From Flavobacteriales bacterium (GTDB lineage Bacteria > Bacteroidota > Bacteroidia > Flavobacteriales_F > PHOS-HE28), in NCBI GenBank assembly GCA_016699575.1, contig CP064979.1, forward strand, positions 1,860,001-1,924,000: a DNA stretch of 64,000 nt, given 5' to 3'. Shown piece by piece: positions 24,959 to 34,349 of the stretch. The first letter of the stretch is position 1. Every line of letters starts with the position of its first letter. Made by a program: the position numbers and the translations under genes. The notes below the pieces were generated by a model that saw nothing but the letters and a program-made list of their open reading frames with translations, was not told the DNA's origin and did not search any database.

Positions 24959-26836
24959 ATGAAACCACTGCCCATCGTTGCCCTGGTCTTGTCCTTCATG
25001 TCGTGCACGGAACAACCGCAACCTGCGGCGTCTTCCACGATCGCCGTTGTGAACCAATGGGCCGATGAGCGGATGATGGACGTTCTGGAGGCACAAGAGA
25101 AACGTGATGCAACCGCTTTGTGCGGATTCCTGTCCGACTCCACGGCCGCGGTGCGCAAAGCGGCCGCCACCGCGCTGGCAGCAGTGCAGGACAGCAGTGC
25201 GCGCTCCTGTCTCATCAGTGCTTTGGGCGATGCGCAAATGGATGTACGGCTTGCGGTCGCACGGGCCTTGTCCTACATCGCCGATAGCACCGCCCTTACT
25301 GCAATGGCAGCTGCAAGCAAGGCGACGACCGACACGCTGTTCGCCAACGCCATGAACGAAGCCGCTTTTTCCGGCAGTCTCTCGCAGCCACACGATGCCA
25401 TGTGGTATGTGAGCTACTTGGAAAGTACCGACCCGGTTGTCCGACAGCGCTCGGCGTACCGCATGGCGCGGCTCAAGGCGGAAGAGCTCAATGGGCAATT
25501 CCCGAGCATACTCCATGCCCTACGAGTGGAGCGCGATGTCACGGTGGCAAGAGCCCTGATGTCGGCTTTGCGCACCGACAACAACACAGCAACGCTCAAA
25601 CTGCTGCAGGACAGTTCTGTGTCGGCCCGTGACCCCTCTCTTCGGATAGCTGCTGTGCGCGCACTGGGCACAGAGAAGTTCAATGGGCATCAAGAAGCTG
25701 CCGATCACTTTTTCAACGCCCTTCGCGACCCCGATCCCGGCGTTTCGCGCATCGCTCTCGATGTGCTGCAGAAGCGCGAAGGGCTTGATGGTGCGCGATG
25801 CTGGCAGGAAGCCCAGGAAGGCGCCGCGCCGCACATCCAGCTGGGCCTTTACGGCCTGGCACTGAAGCATGGCGACGAGGGCACACGACAAGTCGCGCGC
25901 GGATGGCTGAAGAGCATGGGTGCTCAACCGCTCGACGACTACGCCCAAGCCGAACTCGTGCGTGCGCTGGCCAACGACCCCGACGTTGACATGATCCCCG
26001 CGCTGTTGGAGCAGATGACATCGGCCAAGGCCCCGGTCGTTCGACTTGCCGCGGCCGAACTGGCTGCTGCACGTGTTCGTGAGCAAATGAAGCGTGCCCG
26101 CTTCGCATCGCGCGAGGCCCAGTACGCCATGCTCGGCGAGGTGGTGCAGAAGGCAATCGCCACCAACGATGCCGGCCTCATCGCTTTTGCGTGCGAGCAA
26201 TTGGGGGAGGAGGACAGCAGCGCCGTGCGCGTCATGGTCTCAGACTCCGCATTGATAGCATCACGAACACATCTGCATCCTGTTCGCGACCTGGAAACGC
26301 TCCAGCTCATCGAGCTGATGCTGGCCAAACGCAATGGCCTTCCTGCGCCGGAGCACAAGTCTCCGCCCTTCAACCATCCGATCGATCACGAACGGCTGCT
26401 CTCACTGGAACAGGGGCAGCGCTACCGCATCGCCACCACCAAGGGCGACATTGTCATTGCAACCAATGTGAACGAGGCGCCGGGCAGCAGCGTCGCGTTC
26501 GACTCACTGGTGATGGCGGGCTACTACAACGGCAAAGCCTTCCACCGTGTGGTGCCCAACTTCGTCATACAGGGCGGCTGCCCGCGCGGCGATGGTTATG
26601 GTGGCATGCCGTGGACCTTGCGCACGGAAGTCCCGGGCACCGGCTTCACCGCTGGTTCAGTGGGCCTCGCCTCAGCCGGGCGCGATACCGAGAGTTGCCA
26701 ATTCTTCATCACGCACGTGCCCACACCGCATCTCGATGGTCGCTACACCAAGTTCGCGGACGTGGTGAGCGGCATGGACGTGGTGCAACGGATCGTTGTG
26801 GGCGACCGGATGGTGGTGGTGGAGCGCGTGGAGTAA
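24959..26836 (+). CDS. Lipoprotein with HEAT repeats fused to a cyclophilin-type peptidyl-prolyl isomerase
   Basis: 625 residues. The lipobox LSFMSC puts the lipidated cysteine at C16. Residues about 40-440 are helical repeats of HEAT type (DSTAAVRKAAATALAAVQDS, DAQMDVRLAVARALSYIADS, DPVVRQRSAYRMARLKAEEL). The C-terminal 150 residues are a cyclophilin domain: YRIATTKGDIVI, YYNGKAFHRVVPNFVIQGG, SVGLASAGRDTESCQFFIT and LDGRYTKFADVVSGMDVV. A periplasmic or membrane-anchored foldase with a scaffold is inferred. The upstream open frame is antisense to GT4 and is discarded. The next gene, for the macroglobulin, starts 67 bases downstream on the same strand, and both encode lipoproteins. Confidence 0.9.
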   Translation: MKPLPIVALVLSFMSCTEQPQPAASSTIAVVNQWADERMMDVLEAQEKRDATALCGFLSDSTAAVRKAAATALAAVQDSSARSCLISALGDAQMDVRLAVARALSYIADSTALTAMAAASKATTDTLFANAMNEAAFSGSLSQPHDAMWYVSYLESTDPVVRQRSAYRMARLKAEELNGQFPSILHALRVERDVTVARALMSALRTDNNTATLKLLQDSSVSARDPSLRIAAVRALGTEKFNGHQEAADHFFNALRDPDPGVSRIALDVLQKREGLDGARCWQEAQEGAAPHIQLGLYGLALKHGDEGTRQVARGWLKSMGAQPLDDYAQAELVRALANDPDVDMIPALLEQMTSAKAPVVRLAAAELAAARVREQMKRARFASREAQYAMLGEVVQKAIATNDAGLIAFACEQLGEEDSSAVRVMVSDSALIASRTHLHPVRDLETLQLIELMLAKRNGLPAPEHKSPPFNHPIDHERLLSLEQGQRYRIATTKGDIVIATNVNEAPGSSVAFDSLVMAGYYNGKAFHRVVPNFVIQGGCPRGDGYGGMPWTLRTEVPGTGFTAGSVGLASAGRDTESCQFFITHVPTPHLDGRYTKFADVVSGMDVVQRIVVGDRMVVVERVE

Positions 26837-26903
26837 CCCGAGGTGCTGCCCACCTTTGCGGCAGCGACTTCCGCCACTTCGTGCGTCACAAGCATCGTTC
26901 ATC

Positions 26904-29900
26904 ATGCGCCATTCCCTTTTCCTGTTCCTCGCAGGAGCACTGCTGCTCGGCTGCCGACCCAAACACGACCTCACCGGCTGGCAATACAGCGACCCCATGA
27001 AGGACCCGGACCCGCGCTGGGCACACATCGACTCGCTGGAGAACAATGGCCTGTTCGCAGATGCGCTCACAGCTACCGAGGCTCTTCTTTCCGAGGCACA
27101 AGGCAAGGATGATTGGCGCAATGTCTTCCGTGCTACGCTCCGCCGTGCCGATCAACAGCAAGCCATAGGCACAAGCGAGGAGGCGGTACTGCAACAACTC
27201 GATCAGAGCATCCCGCAGGACCACTACCCGCTCAAGCAACTGCTCCACTCAGCAGTAGCCGAGCGTTGGTGGCAGTATTACCAGAACAACCGATGGACGA
27301 TCCTTGAACGCACGAACATCGGTTCTGTCACTTCGAGCGCAGTCGAGACATGGAGCCAGGCGCAGTTCATCAACAAGATCATCCATCACTTCCGCGCGTC
27401 GCTTCAACCCGAGGACTCACTGAAGGCCACGCCGACGAGCATTCTCGGCGATCTGCTGCTGAATCCCGAGGGCACGATCACAGAGGATCCGAAGAGCGCC
27501 CCCCTCTCCTTGGGAGAGGGGACGGGGGTGAGGTTGCGACCCACCCTCTTCGACATCCTCGCCCACCGCGCACTCGATGTCTTCCGCAACACGGAAACCC
27601 GCCTGGCCGAACCTTCGTGGAGCTTCAAGCTCAATGATCCGCGGGCGTTCGCCTTGTTCGAAGCCTTCGCCAACAAGCCGTTTGCTCATCGCGACAGTAC
27701 GAGCTGGGAGTTCCAGGCGCTGCGGTTGTACCAGCAGTTGGAGGCGAAGCACCTCGTGGCCGCCAAGCCCGATGCGCTGGTGGATGTCACGCTGCAGCGC
27801 CTGGCCTACGTGCGCGAACGGAGCACGCTGCCCAACAAGGACACCCTCTACTTGAACGCGCTGGAAACACTGGCTTCCCGCGTTCCGAAGGACACTTGTT
27901 GGGGCGATGTGCTCATGGCCCAAGCCCGATGGCATGCCGAGATGGGCGAGAAGTATGATCGCTCAACGGAGGGTGGGCCAGCCACTGCCCCGTGGAAGTG
28001 GGAGCGCAGTACGGCGCGTGTGCTGTGCGACAAGATCATCGCCCGCTTCCCTGCATCATTCGCGGCACGCAATGCGAGAGCGTTGAAAGCAAGACTAGAG
28101 GAGCCGTCATTGCAGTTGTTCGTGGAGGAAGCTGTTTCGCCGAACGAACCGTTCCGTGTTGCACTGGGATACACGAACACCAAGCAAGTGTGGTTGCGCG
28201 TGGTGGAGGACAAGGCGACCGTGGAAGAGCGGTTCGGTCAGGAGCGTGAACAGACCCTTCTGAAGGCGCGGCCCATCAACGAGTGGAACGTGGCATTGCC
28301 GGATGACGGCGACCTGAACAACCACCTCATCGAACTGCCCGTCGCCGGCCCTCCGCTCGGGCACTACGCCGTTCTGGTCAGCACTTCTCCAGACTTCGCA
28401 GCGCGGAAGGATGTTGTTGTACACGCGTCGTTCTGGTCCACCCAACTGTCGATCTCCGCACGCAGCAACGGTCCGGAAGTCGAGCTGCTCGTGGTGGATC
28501 GGATCACTGGTGCACCCATCAAGGATGCCATTGCCAAGTATTGGATCAACACCTACCAAAGTGGCGGTGCTCGGTTCAAGTCCAGCTCCGACTTCCTCAG
28601 TACGGATGAGAACGGCACCGTGCGCGCTGTCATCCCCGGATCAGGGTCGCAGGTCAAGTGGTCCGTTACCAAAGGTGGAGATGAGTACATCGGCGCACAG
28701 CAATGGATCGGCCCAGGCCGTGTTGGACCCGAGGGGCCCCAACTGCGCACCCTCCTCTTCACCGACCGCGCCATCTACCGCCCCGGCCAACCCATCGAGT
28801 TCAAGGGCATTGCCACGGTGAGGAACGGCAAAAACACAGAAGTCATCGCAAAGCGCCGCACGACGATGAAGCTCTTCGATGCGAACGGCGAACTGGTGGA
28901 TTCCGTGAACATCACCACGGACAGCTACGGTTCGTTCAGCGGGAAGTTCAAGGCGCCGGGCGGGCTCACTGGCCAGCTGCGTATCCAAGAAGAGCACGGC
29001 AGTAAATACCTGCAAGTGGAAGAGTACAAGCGGCCCACGTTCGAGGTGGTCTTCGACCCAATCACGGCCGCGCCCAAACTGGAGCAACAGGCGGAAGTCA
29101 CGGGCGTGGCGAAGAGCTATGCCGGCGTGCCGCTTGATGGTGCGCAGGTGAAGTGGACGGTAACGCGCAACGCCCGCATGCCGTGGTGGTGCGGGTGGGG
29201 TTGGCGCGGCTTTCCGGGGTGGGGACGATCAACCGAGATCGCAAGCGGCACAGCAGAGACCGATGCCACGGGAAAGTTCACGGTGAAGTTCTTGGCCACG
29301 GCCGATGCATCGTTGCCGCGCCAAGCTGACCCAACATTCACATACACGGTGGAAGCCAGCATCACCGACATCAATGGCGAAACGCAGAGCAGCAATACAG
29401 CGCTCAGCGTGGGTTACCGCAGCATCGACATCGCGCTGAACGTTGGCGAGAGCATCGACCGCAGCGCAACCGATAGCCTCGATGTGCGTGTGCAGAACTT
29501 GAACGGCCAGGATGTGGACGTGCCGATGACCGTGCGCATCCATGAGCTGGTTCTTCCCGACGGCACGCCCGAAGTGCAACGCCTGTGGCAACGCCCTGAT
29601 CGCGTATTGGACGGTGAACCCGCCATCGATCCTGCCCGCGAAGACCCGGCACAGTGGAAGCGCCGCGCAACCGTGCTCGACAAGTCAGGCCACCGCGCCA
29701 AGGGAAAGGAGCTTTCGCTCAAGGGCATCAAGGATTGGCCCGTGGGCAGTTACCTCATTGAGGTCATCGCCAACGACGCCGATGGCAACGAGGTGAAAGC
29801 CACCAAACACATCACCCTCTTCGATCCCGACATTCAGAACACCGGCTTCGTCAACGAGGCCTTCCATGTGGAACGGATCTCCTCCCCTCTCCTTGGGAGA

Positions 29901-32900
29901 GGGGCCGGGGGTGAGGTAGAACCCGGAACGAAAGCCATCCTCCTCCTCAGCTCCGCCCTCTCCGAAGCCAACGCCCTGATGGAGATCGAGCGCGACGGTA
30001 TCATCTCAGCCAAGCGCTGGTTCAAACTGACCAAGGGCCAGCAACGCGTTGAGATCCCCGTCACTGAAGAAGACCGCGGCGGTTTCACCGTGCACTTCCT
30101 GTGCGTGGAGCGCGGGCGTGCGCACCGCGAGCAGGTATTCATCGCAGTGCCGTGGACGAACAAACAACTGCAAGTGCAATGGAGCACCTTCCGCGACAAG
30201 CTGCTGCCCGGCGCCAAGGAAGAGTGGCGCTTGAAGATCAGTGGGCCCAAGGGCGAGAAGGTCGCGGCACAGTTGCTCGCTGGTATGTACGATGCTTCAC
30301 TTGACCATTTCGTGCCGCACGGCTGGGACATGGACATCTGGCACGGCAACTACCCGCGCTTGGGATGGGACCACGTGGAGCCGTTCGGCATGAGCGGTGG
30401 GCAGGGGATCTACCGGGAGGTAGTGATGCCGCAGGACACGTCGCGGATCTACCCGTTCCTGATAACTGGATCGGGATGGGACCGGTATAGACATTTCCGT
30501 GGTAATGTGCTCCGCGGCGGACGGGCCGAGGGCACCTATGCATATTTCGATGGCGTTGAGGTCGCGGGGCAGGCATTTGCGGCAGATTCCGATGGCGCGA
30601 TCGCACTTTCGAACTCGTTGGCATGGAGTGTCTCTGGTAACGCAAAGCCACTCGGCAAGGATGAAAACAAACCCACGGACCAATCATCAGCCCAACAACC
30701 ATCAGCGCGCACCGACTTCCGCGAAACCGCCTTCTTCTTTCCCGACCTGCTCGCGGACAAGGATGGCAGCATCGTGCTGCGCTTCACCATGCCCGAGGCG
30801 CTCACGCGCTGGAAATTCATGGGCCTGGCACACACCACCGACCTGAAGACCACGCAGTTCACCAAGGAGGTCGTGACGCAGAAGCCGCTGATGGTGACTC
30901 CCAATCTACCGCGTTTCATGCGTGCAGGCGATCGCATAACGCTCACGGCGAAAGTCAGCGCGCTCGAAGGGAAACACTCCGGCACGGCATCCCTCGAACT
31001 CTTCGACCCTTACACGAACAAGCCGATCGCTGCCGCGTTCTCGTTGAAGAGCGCCACGCGCCCGTTCTCCGTCGCACCCGGCCAAAACGCCAACGTGGCG
31101 TGGGACATCACCGTTCCGGAAGGAGTGGACATGGTGAGTATGCGCATCACCGCGAATTCGTCCCCCTTTGAAGGGGGCAGGGGTATGGGGCACTCCGACG
31201 GCGAAGAGAAACCACTGCCCATCCTCACCGATAAGCTCTTGGTGACCGAGAGCCTTCCGCTGTGGAGCAGCAAAGCGGGCACGAAGACCTTCACACTGAA
31301 CAAGCTGAAGAACTGTCACCCTGAGCTAGCCGAAGGGAGCACAACACTGAAGCACCAGTCGCTGAAGTTGGAGTACACGCCCAACCCGGCATGGTATGCG
31401 GTGCAAGCGCTGCCCTATCTGATGGAGTTCCCCCACGAATGCGCAGAACAAACCTTCAGCCGTTTCTACGCCAACGCTCTGGCCGCGCACATCGGGAACG
31501 AACGGCCCAGCATCAAGAAGGTATTCGATCAGTGGCGTTCCACCTCCCTCCCCACCGGGGAAGGCCGGGGTGGGGTGGCATTCACAAGCGCCCTCGAGAA
31601 GAACACCGACCTGAAGAACATCATCCTCGCCGAAACACCATGGGTGATGAACGCGCGCAGCGACCGCGAACGGAAGGAGCGCATCGCACTGCTGTTCGAC
31701 ATTCAGCGTATGGCCGATGAGGAAGCCACTGCACTGAAAAAGCTGCGCGATATGCAACTGCCCAACGGTGCGTGGCCCTGGTGGAGCGGCATGCGCGAAA
31801 GCCGGTACATCACGCAGCACATTGTTGCCGGCCTGGGTCATTTGGAGAAGCTTGGCGCCGCCGACCTGCGCCCCGACGGACAAGTGCAAGTGATGCTGCG
31901 CAACGCGGTGCAATGGCTCGATGCGGATGTGGACCGCGAGTACCGCGAACTCGCAAAGCGCACCAAGAAGGAAGACCTGGAGAAGTACGCGCCCAGCACC
32001 ACCGACATCCACTTCCTCTATACCCGCAGCTTCTTCCCGCGTTGGCCCATCGACGGTGCAACGGCAACTGCTGCCAACTTCTACAAGCAACGGTTGGCGA
32101 CGACATGGTTGAACTACGGCCTGCAAGAGCAGGGCATGATCGCACTGGCATTGCACCGCTTGGGCGACAAGTCCACCGCAGCCGCGATCATGGAGTCGCT
32201 GCGGCAACGCGCCACACAGAGCGAAGAACTCGGCATGCACTGGAAGAACTTCAATGGCGGCTACGACTGGTGGCAGTTCCCGGCGGAGACCTACGCACTG
32301 ATGATCGAAGCTTATCACGAAGTGGCCAACGACCAAACCAGCGTGAACGAACTGCGCACCTACTTGCTCAAGCTGAAACAGACCACCGACTGGAAAACCA
32401 CCAAGGCCACTTCCGAAGCGTGCTACGCGTTGCTGCTTACCGGTGATGACTGGCTCGCTGAGGACAATGCCCCATTGATCAAGGTGGGTGGCGTTGAGTT
32501 GAAAGCCGACAAGTCGGAGGTTGGCACAAGCGCGATGGAAAAGTCATGGAGCGCCGCCGAGATCAAGCCCGCCATGGCCGATGTGACGATCACCACCACG
32601 GCCGACAAACCCTCGTGGGGCGCCCTGCACTGGCAGTACTTCGAACGGATGGACAAGATCACGCCCCATGAAAGTCCGTTCAGCATCCGCAAAGAGGTCT
32701 TCCTCATGGAGCAAACCGAAGAAGGTGCGCGCTTGGTTGCGGTAACCGGAGACCAGGCGGTGAAGCCCGGCGACAAGCTCACCATCCGCATTGAGCTGCG
32801 CGCCGATCGTTACGTGGACTACGTGCACATGAAGGACCTGCGCGCCGCCGGACTGGAGCCCACGGAAGCGCTAAGCGGGTACAAGTACCAAGGCGGCCTC

Positions 32901-33098
32901 GGCTACTACCAGAGCATCCGCGATGCCAGCATGAACTTCTTCTTCGACCGCATCGCGCCGGGCACCTACGTGTTCGAGTACACGTTGCGCGTCACCCACG
33001 CCGGCGATTTCAGCAACGGTATCACCACCGCCCAGTGCATGTACGCACCGGAGTTCTCCAGCCATAGTGGCGGTGTGCGTGTGGCGGTTTCGAAGTAG
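26904..33098 (+). CDS. Alpha-2-macroglobulin family lipoprotein
   Basis: 2064 residues. The lipobox ALLLGC (Cys17) predicts membrane anchoring. The middle carries MG-type domains with ALLFTDRAIYRPGQPIEFKG-like sequence (RTLLFTDRAIYRPGQPIEF), the usual macroglobulin landmark. The terpenoid-cyclase-like region contains CAEQ at residues 1513-1516 (PHECAEQTF), matching the CxEQ thioester site, and NGAWPWWSGM. Bacterial macroglobulins trap proteases in the periplasm and commonly sit near envelope enzymes. The ATG at 26904 follows an untranslated region; the longer frame to 26796 overlaps the previous gene. Five palindromic segments interrupt the gene in frame (listed separately), so its length is inflated relative to relatives. 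Confidence 0.93.
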   Translation: MRHSLFLFLAGALLLGCRPKHDLTGWQYSDPMKDPDPRWAHIDSLENNGLFADALTATEALLSEAQGKDDWRNVFRATLRRADQQQAIGTSEEAVLQQLDQSIPQDHYPLKQLLHSAVAERWWQYYQNNRWTILERTNIGSVTSSAVETWSQAQFINKIIHHFRASLQPEDSLKATPTSILGDLLLNPEGTITEDPKSAPLSLGEGTGVRLRPTLFDILAHRALDVFRNTETRLAEPSWSFKLNDPRAFALFEAFANKPFAHRDSTSWEFQALRLYQQLEAKHLVAAKPDALVDVTLQRLAYVRERSTLPNKDTLYLNALETLASRVPKDTCWGDVLMAQARWHAEMGEKYDRSTEGGPATAPWKWERSTARVLCDKIIARFPASFAARNARALKARLEEPSLQLFVEEAVSPNEPFRVALGYTNTKQVWLRVVEDKATVEERFGQEREQTLLKARPINEWNVALPDDGDLNNHLIELPVAGPPLGHYAVLVSTSPDFAARKDVVVHASFWSTQLSISARSNGPEVELLVVDRITGAPIKDAIAKYWINTYQSGGARFKSSSDFLSTDENGTVRAVIPGSGSQVKWSVTKGGDEYIGAQQWIGPGRVGPEGPQLRTLLFTDRAIYRPGQPIEFKGIATVRNGKNTEVIAKRRTTMKLFDANGELVDSVNITTDSYGSFSGKFKAPGGLTGQLRIQEEHGSKYLQVEEYKRPTFEVVFDPITAAPKLEQQAEVTGVAKSYAGVPLDGAQVKWTVTRNARMPWWCGWGWRGFPGWGRSTEIASGTAETDATGKFTVKFLATADASLPRQADPTFTYTVEASITDINGETQSSNTALSVGYRSIDIALNVGESIDRSATDSLDVRVQNLNGQDVDVPMTVRIHELVLPDGTPEVQRLWQRPDRVLDGEPAIDPAREDPAQWKRRATVLDKSGHRAKGKELSLKGIKDWPVGSYLIEVIANDADGNEVKATKHITLFDPDIQNTGFVNEAFHVERISSPLLGRGAGGEVEPGTKAILLLSSALSEANALMEIERDGIISAKRWFKLTKGQQRVEIPVTEEDRGGFTVHFLCVERGRAHREQVFIAVPWTNKQLQVQWSTFRDKLLPGAKEEWRLKISGPKGEKVAAQLLAGMYDASLDHFVPHGWDMDIWHGNYPRLGWDHVEPFGMSGGQGIYREVVMPQDTSRIYPFLITGSGWDRYRHFRGNVLRGGRAEGTYAYFDGVEVAGQAFAADSDGAIALSNSLAWSVSGNAKPLGKDENKPTDQSSAQQPSARTDFRETAFFFPDLLADKDGSIVLRFTMPEALTRWKFMGLAHTTDLKTTQFTKEVVTQKPLMVTPNLPRFMRAGDRITLTAKVSALEGKHSGTASLELFDPYTNKPIAAAFSLKSATRPFSVAPGQNANVAWDITVPEGVDMVSMRITANSSPFEGGRGMGHSDGEEKPLPILTDKLLVTESLPLWSSKAGTKTFTLNKLKNCHPELAEGSTTLKHQSLKLEYTPNPAWYAVQALPYLMEFPHECAEQTFSRFYANALAAHIGNERPSIKKVFDQWRSTSLPTGEGRGGVAFTSALEKNTDLKNIILAETPWVMNARSDRERKERIALLFDIQRMADEEATALKKLRDMQLPNGAWPWWSGMRESRYITQHIVAGLGHLEKLGAADLRPDGQVQVMLRNAVQWLDADVDREYRELAKRTKKEDLEKYAPSTTDIHFLYTRSFFPRWPIDGATATAANFYKQRLATTWLNYGLQEQGMIALALHRLGDKSTAAAIMESLRQRATQSEELGMHWKNFNGGYDWWQFPAETYALMIEAYHEVANDQTSVNELRTYLLKLKQTTDWKTTKATSEACYALLLTGDDWLAEDNAPLIKVGGVELKADKSEVGTSAMEKSWSAAEIKPAMADVTITTTADKPSWGALHWQYFERMDKITPHESPFSIRKEVFLMEQTEEGARLVAVTGDQAVKPGDKLTIRIELRADRYVDYVHMKDLRAAGLEPTEALSGYKYQGGLGYYQSIRDASMNFFFDRIAPGTYVFEYTLRVTHAGDFSNGITTAQCMYAPEFSSHSGGVRVAVSK
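27501..27534 (+). repeat. In-frame palindromic element A in the macroglobulin gene
   Basis: A 9-bp stem (CCCCTCTCC / GGAGAGGGG) with a short loop, followed by a G-rich tail ending GGGGGTGAGGT. It encodes roughly APLSLGEGTGVR, unlike the surrounding sequence. It matches element B at 33 of 34 bases. Confidence 0.85.
29884..29917 (+). repeat. In-frame palindromic element B in the macroglobulin gene
   Basis: The same hairpin and tail as element A, with one mismatch over 34 bases. It is read in a different frame, giving SPLLGRGAGGEV. Confidence 0.85.
31161..31190 (+). repeat. Palindromic element D in the macroglobulin gene
   Basis: A CCCCCTT/AAGGGGG 7-bp stem followed by CAGGGGTATGGGG. It encodes SPFEGGRGMG. 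The layout (hairpin plus G-rich tail) is that of elements A and B, but the sequence differs. Confidence 0.65.
31314..31337 (+). repeat. Palindromic element E, TGTCACCCTGAGC type
   Basis: The sequence begins TGTCACCCTGAGC and ends CGAAGGG, a pattern I recognise as a widely dispersed bacterial intergenic repeat. Here it is inside the coding region and encodes CHPELAEGS. Confidence 0.65.
31543..31578 (+). repeat. Palindromic element F in the macroglobulin gene
   Basis: CCTCCCTCCCC and a matching GGGGAAGG frame an ACC loop, followed by GCCGGGGTGGGGT. It encodes TSLPTGEGRGGV and resembles D in layout. Confidence 0.6.
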
Positions 33099-33112
33099 CC
33101 CATCACGGCACA

Positions 33113-33120
33113 TACTTTAC
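33113..33120 (+). promoter_or_regulatory. Putative -7 box for the 168-residue lipoprotein gene
   Basis: TACTTTAC lies 4 bases before the ATG at 33125. It resembles the TAnnTTTG box with two mismatches, so support is weak on its own. Confidence 0.3.
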
Positions 33121-33124
33121 CCCC

Positions 33125-33631
33125 ATGAAAACAGCTTTTGCCTTCATCTGTGCCGCTGCCTTGGTCGCGTGCGGCGCTCCGGGCACCAGCGAGGAAACCG
33201 CTGACACCGGTACCACCACCGCCACAGGCAACACCATCGACCTGTCGCAATTCGATATGCCCTTGCTGGTGAACGTGCCGCATAACGGTCACGAACCCAA
33301 AGCCGTCATGAACGAGGAGCGGGGCCGTGCCGAGGTGAGGGCGGGCGAACACTTCGGCCTCATCGTCACCGAAATGGAACCCGACTTTGCGCGCCTGAAG
33401 GCCGACCTTGATCGCGACATGCTGGTGAAGAACACCATCACACAGGAAACCTCTGATCTGATCGTATACACCAGCGAGTTCCCCGACGGCACGGGCACCT
33501 TCACCCACTTCATGCAGGTGGTGCGCAGCGGCAGCCGCACGTTCGTGGTGGAGGACCTGCCGGACGGCCGGTTCAACGAGAGTGACGGACGGGCGATGGT
33601 CGGAGCGGTCATCGCAAAACCCGCCGCATGA
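33125..33631 (+). CDS. Lipoprotein of unknown function
   Basis: 168 residues. The signal and lipobox are clear (AAALVACGAPG), then a Thr-rich linker (ETADTGTTTATGN) and a compact domain from about residue 40 (NTIDLSQFDMPLLVNVPH ... VVEDLPDGRF). I do not recognise the domain. It starts 26 bases after the macroglobulin stop and overlaps the next gene by four bases (ATGA), so the three may be one transcript. Confidence 0.75.
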   Translation: MKTAFAFICAAALVACGAPGTSEETADTGTTTATGNTIDLSQFDMPLLVNVPHNGHEPKAVMNEERGRAEVRAGEHFGLIVTEMEPDFARLKADLDRDMLVKNTITQETSDLIVYTSEFPDGTGTFTHFMQVVRSGSRTFVVEDLPDGRFNESDGRAMVGAVIAKPAA

Positions 33632-34230
33632 CCCGGTCCGCGCTCTTTGTGGTCGGGTTCGCATTGATGCTCGGCGCCCACGCCCAATGCGACAGCAGCT
33701 GGCGCGATTCGCTCGATGCCTACTGGGGCCGCATCGACCACGAATACGCCGACAGCGCGCATTCGCCCTTGAAGCCTGATGACAGGAAACTGTTCGAGCA
33801 TTTGCACCGCTTCACGCCCGACCCGGCGTTCTGCTTAGCGGCCAGCTTCAAACCGGCAACCGCCGCGGAGCCCTTCGCCATGAAGACGACCACCACACGC
33901 GCGCCGCTCTACAAAGTGCACGGTTGGTTGTCCTTCACGATCGGTGAACAGGACTTCACCCTGCCCGTGTACGAACCGGCAACGCCGATCCCGGGCCATC
34001 CGGGCCATCTCTTCCTGCCTTTCACCGACCTCACCAACGGCGAAGAGACCTATGGTGGTGGGCGCTACATCGACCTGCAAGCACCCCTGGCGGAGCAAGT
34101 CCACATCGACTTCAACCGCGCCTACAACCCTTACTGCGCGTACAACGACCGTTACAGCTGCCCTATTCCGCCGCTGGAGAACCACATCGATGCCGAGGTG
34201 CGGGCTGGTGTTCTGAAGTTCCACGATTAG
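33628..34230 (+). CDS. DUF1684 family secreted protein
   Basis: 200 residues with a signal peptide (FVVGFALMLGAHAQ). The DUF1684 signature is visible in LPFTDLTNGEETYGGGRYID, DFNRAYNPYCAYNDRYSC and PIPPLENHIDAEVRAG. The family is conserved in Bacteroidota and other phyla, and its biochemical role is not established to my knowledge. The start overlaps the previous stop (ATGA), indicating co-translation with the lipoprotein gene. Confidence 0.85.
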   Translation: MTRSALFVVGFALMLGAHAQCDSSWRDSLDAYWGRIDHEYADSAHSPLKPDDRKLFEHLHRFTPDPAFCLAASFKPATAAEPFAMKTTTTRAPLYKVHGWLSFTIGEQDFTLPVYEPATPIPGHPGHLFLPFTDLTNGEETYGGGRYIDLQAPLAEQVHIDFNRAYNPYCAYNDRYSCPIPPLENHIDAEVRAGVLKFHD

Positions 34231-34297
34231 CCCGCGACGGACCCAGATCTTGGCCCGTCCGACAGGTCGCGCCGCTCGACGAGCACCCTTGACACCC

Positions 34298-34329
34298 TTG
34301 CCAAACGGTGGGCACCCCGATTAGATTTG
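34298..34329 (+). promoter_or_regulatory. Promoter: TTG -33 element and TAGATTTG -7 box
   Basis: TTG at 34298-34300 and TAGATTTG at 34322-34329 (an exact TAnnTTTG match) are separated by 21 bases, the spacing expected for Bacteroidota housekeeping promoters. The ATG follows at 34350. Confidence 0.6.
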
Positions 34330-34349
34330 GCACCCTTCACCGGAGAGCC

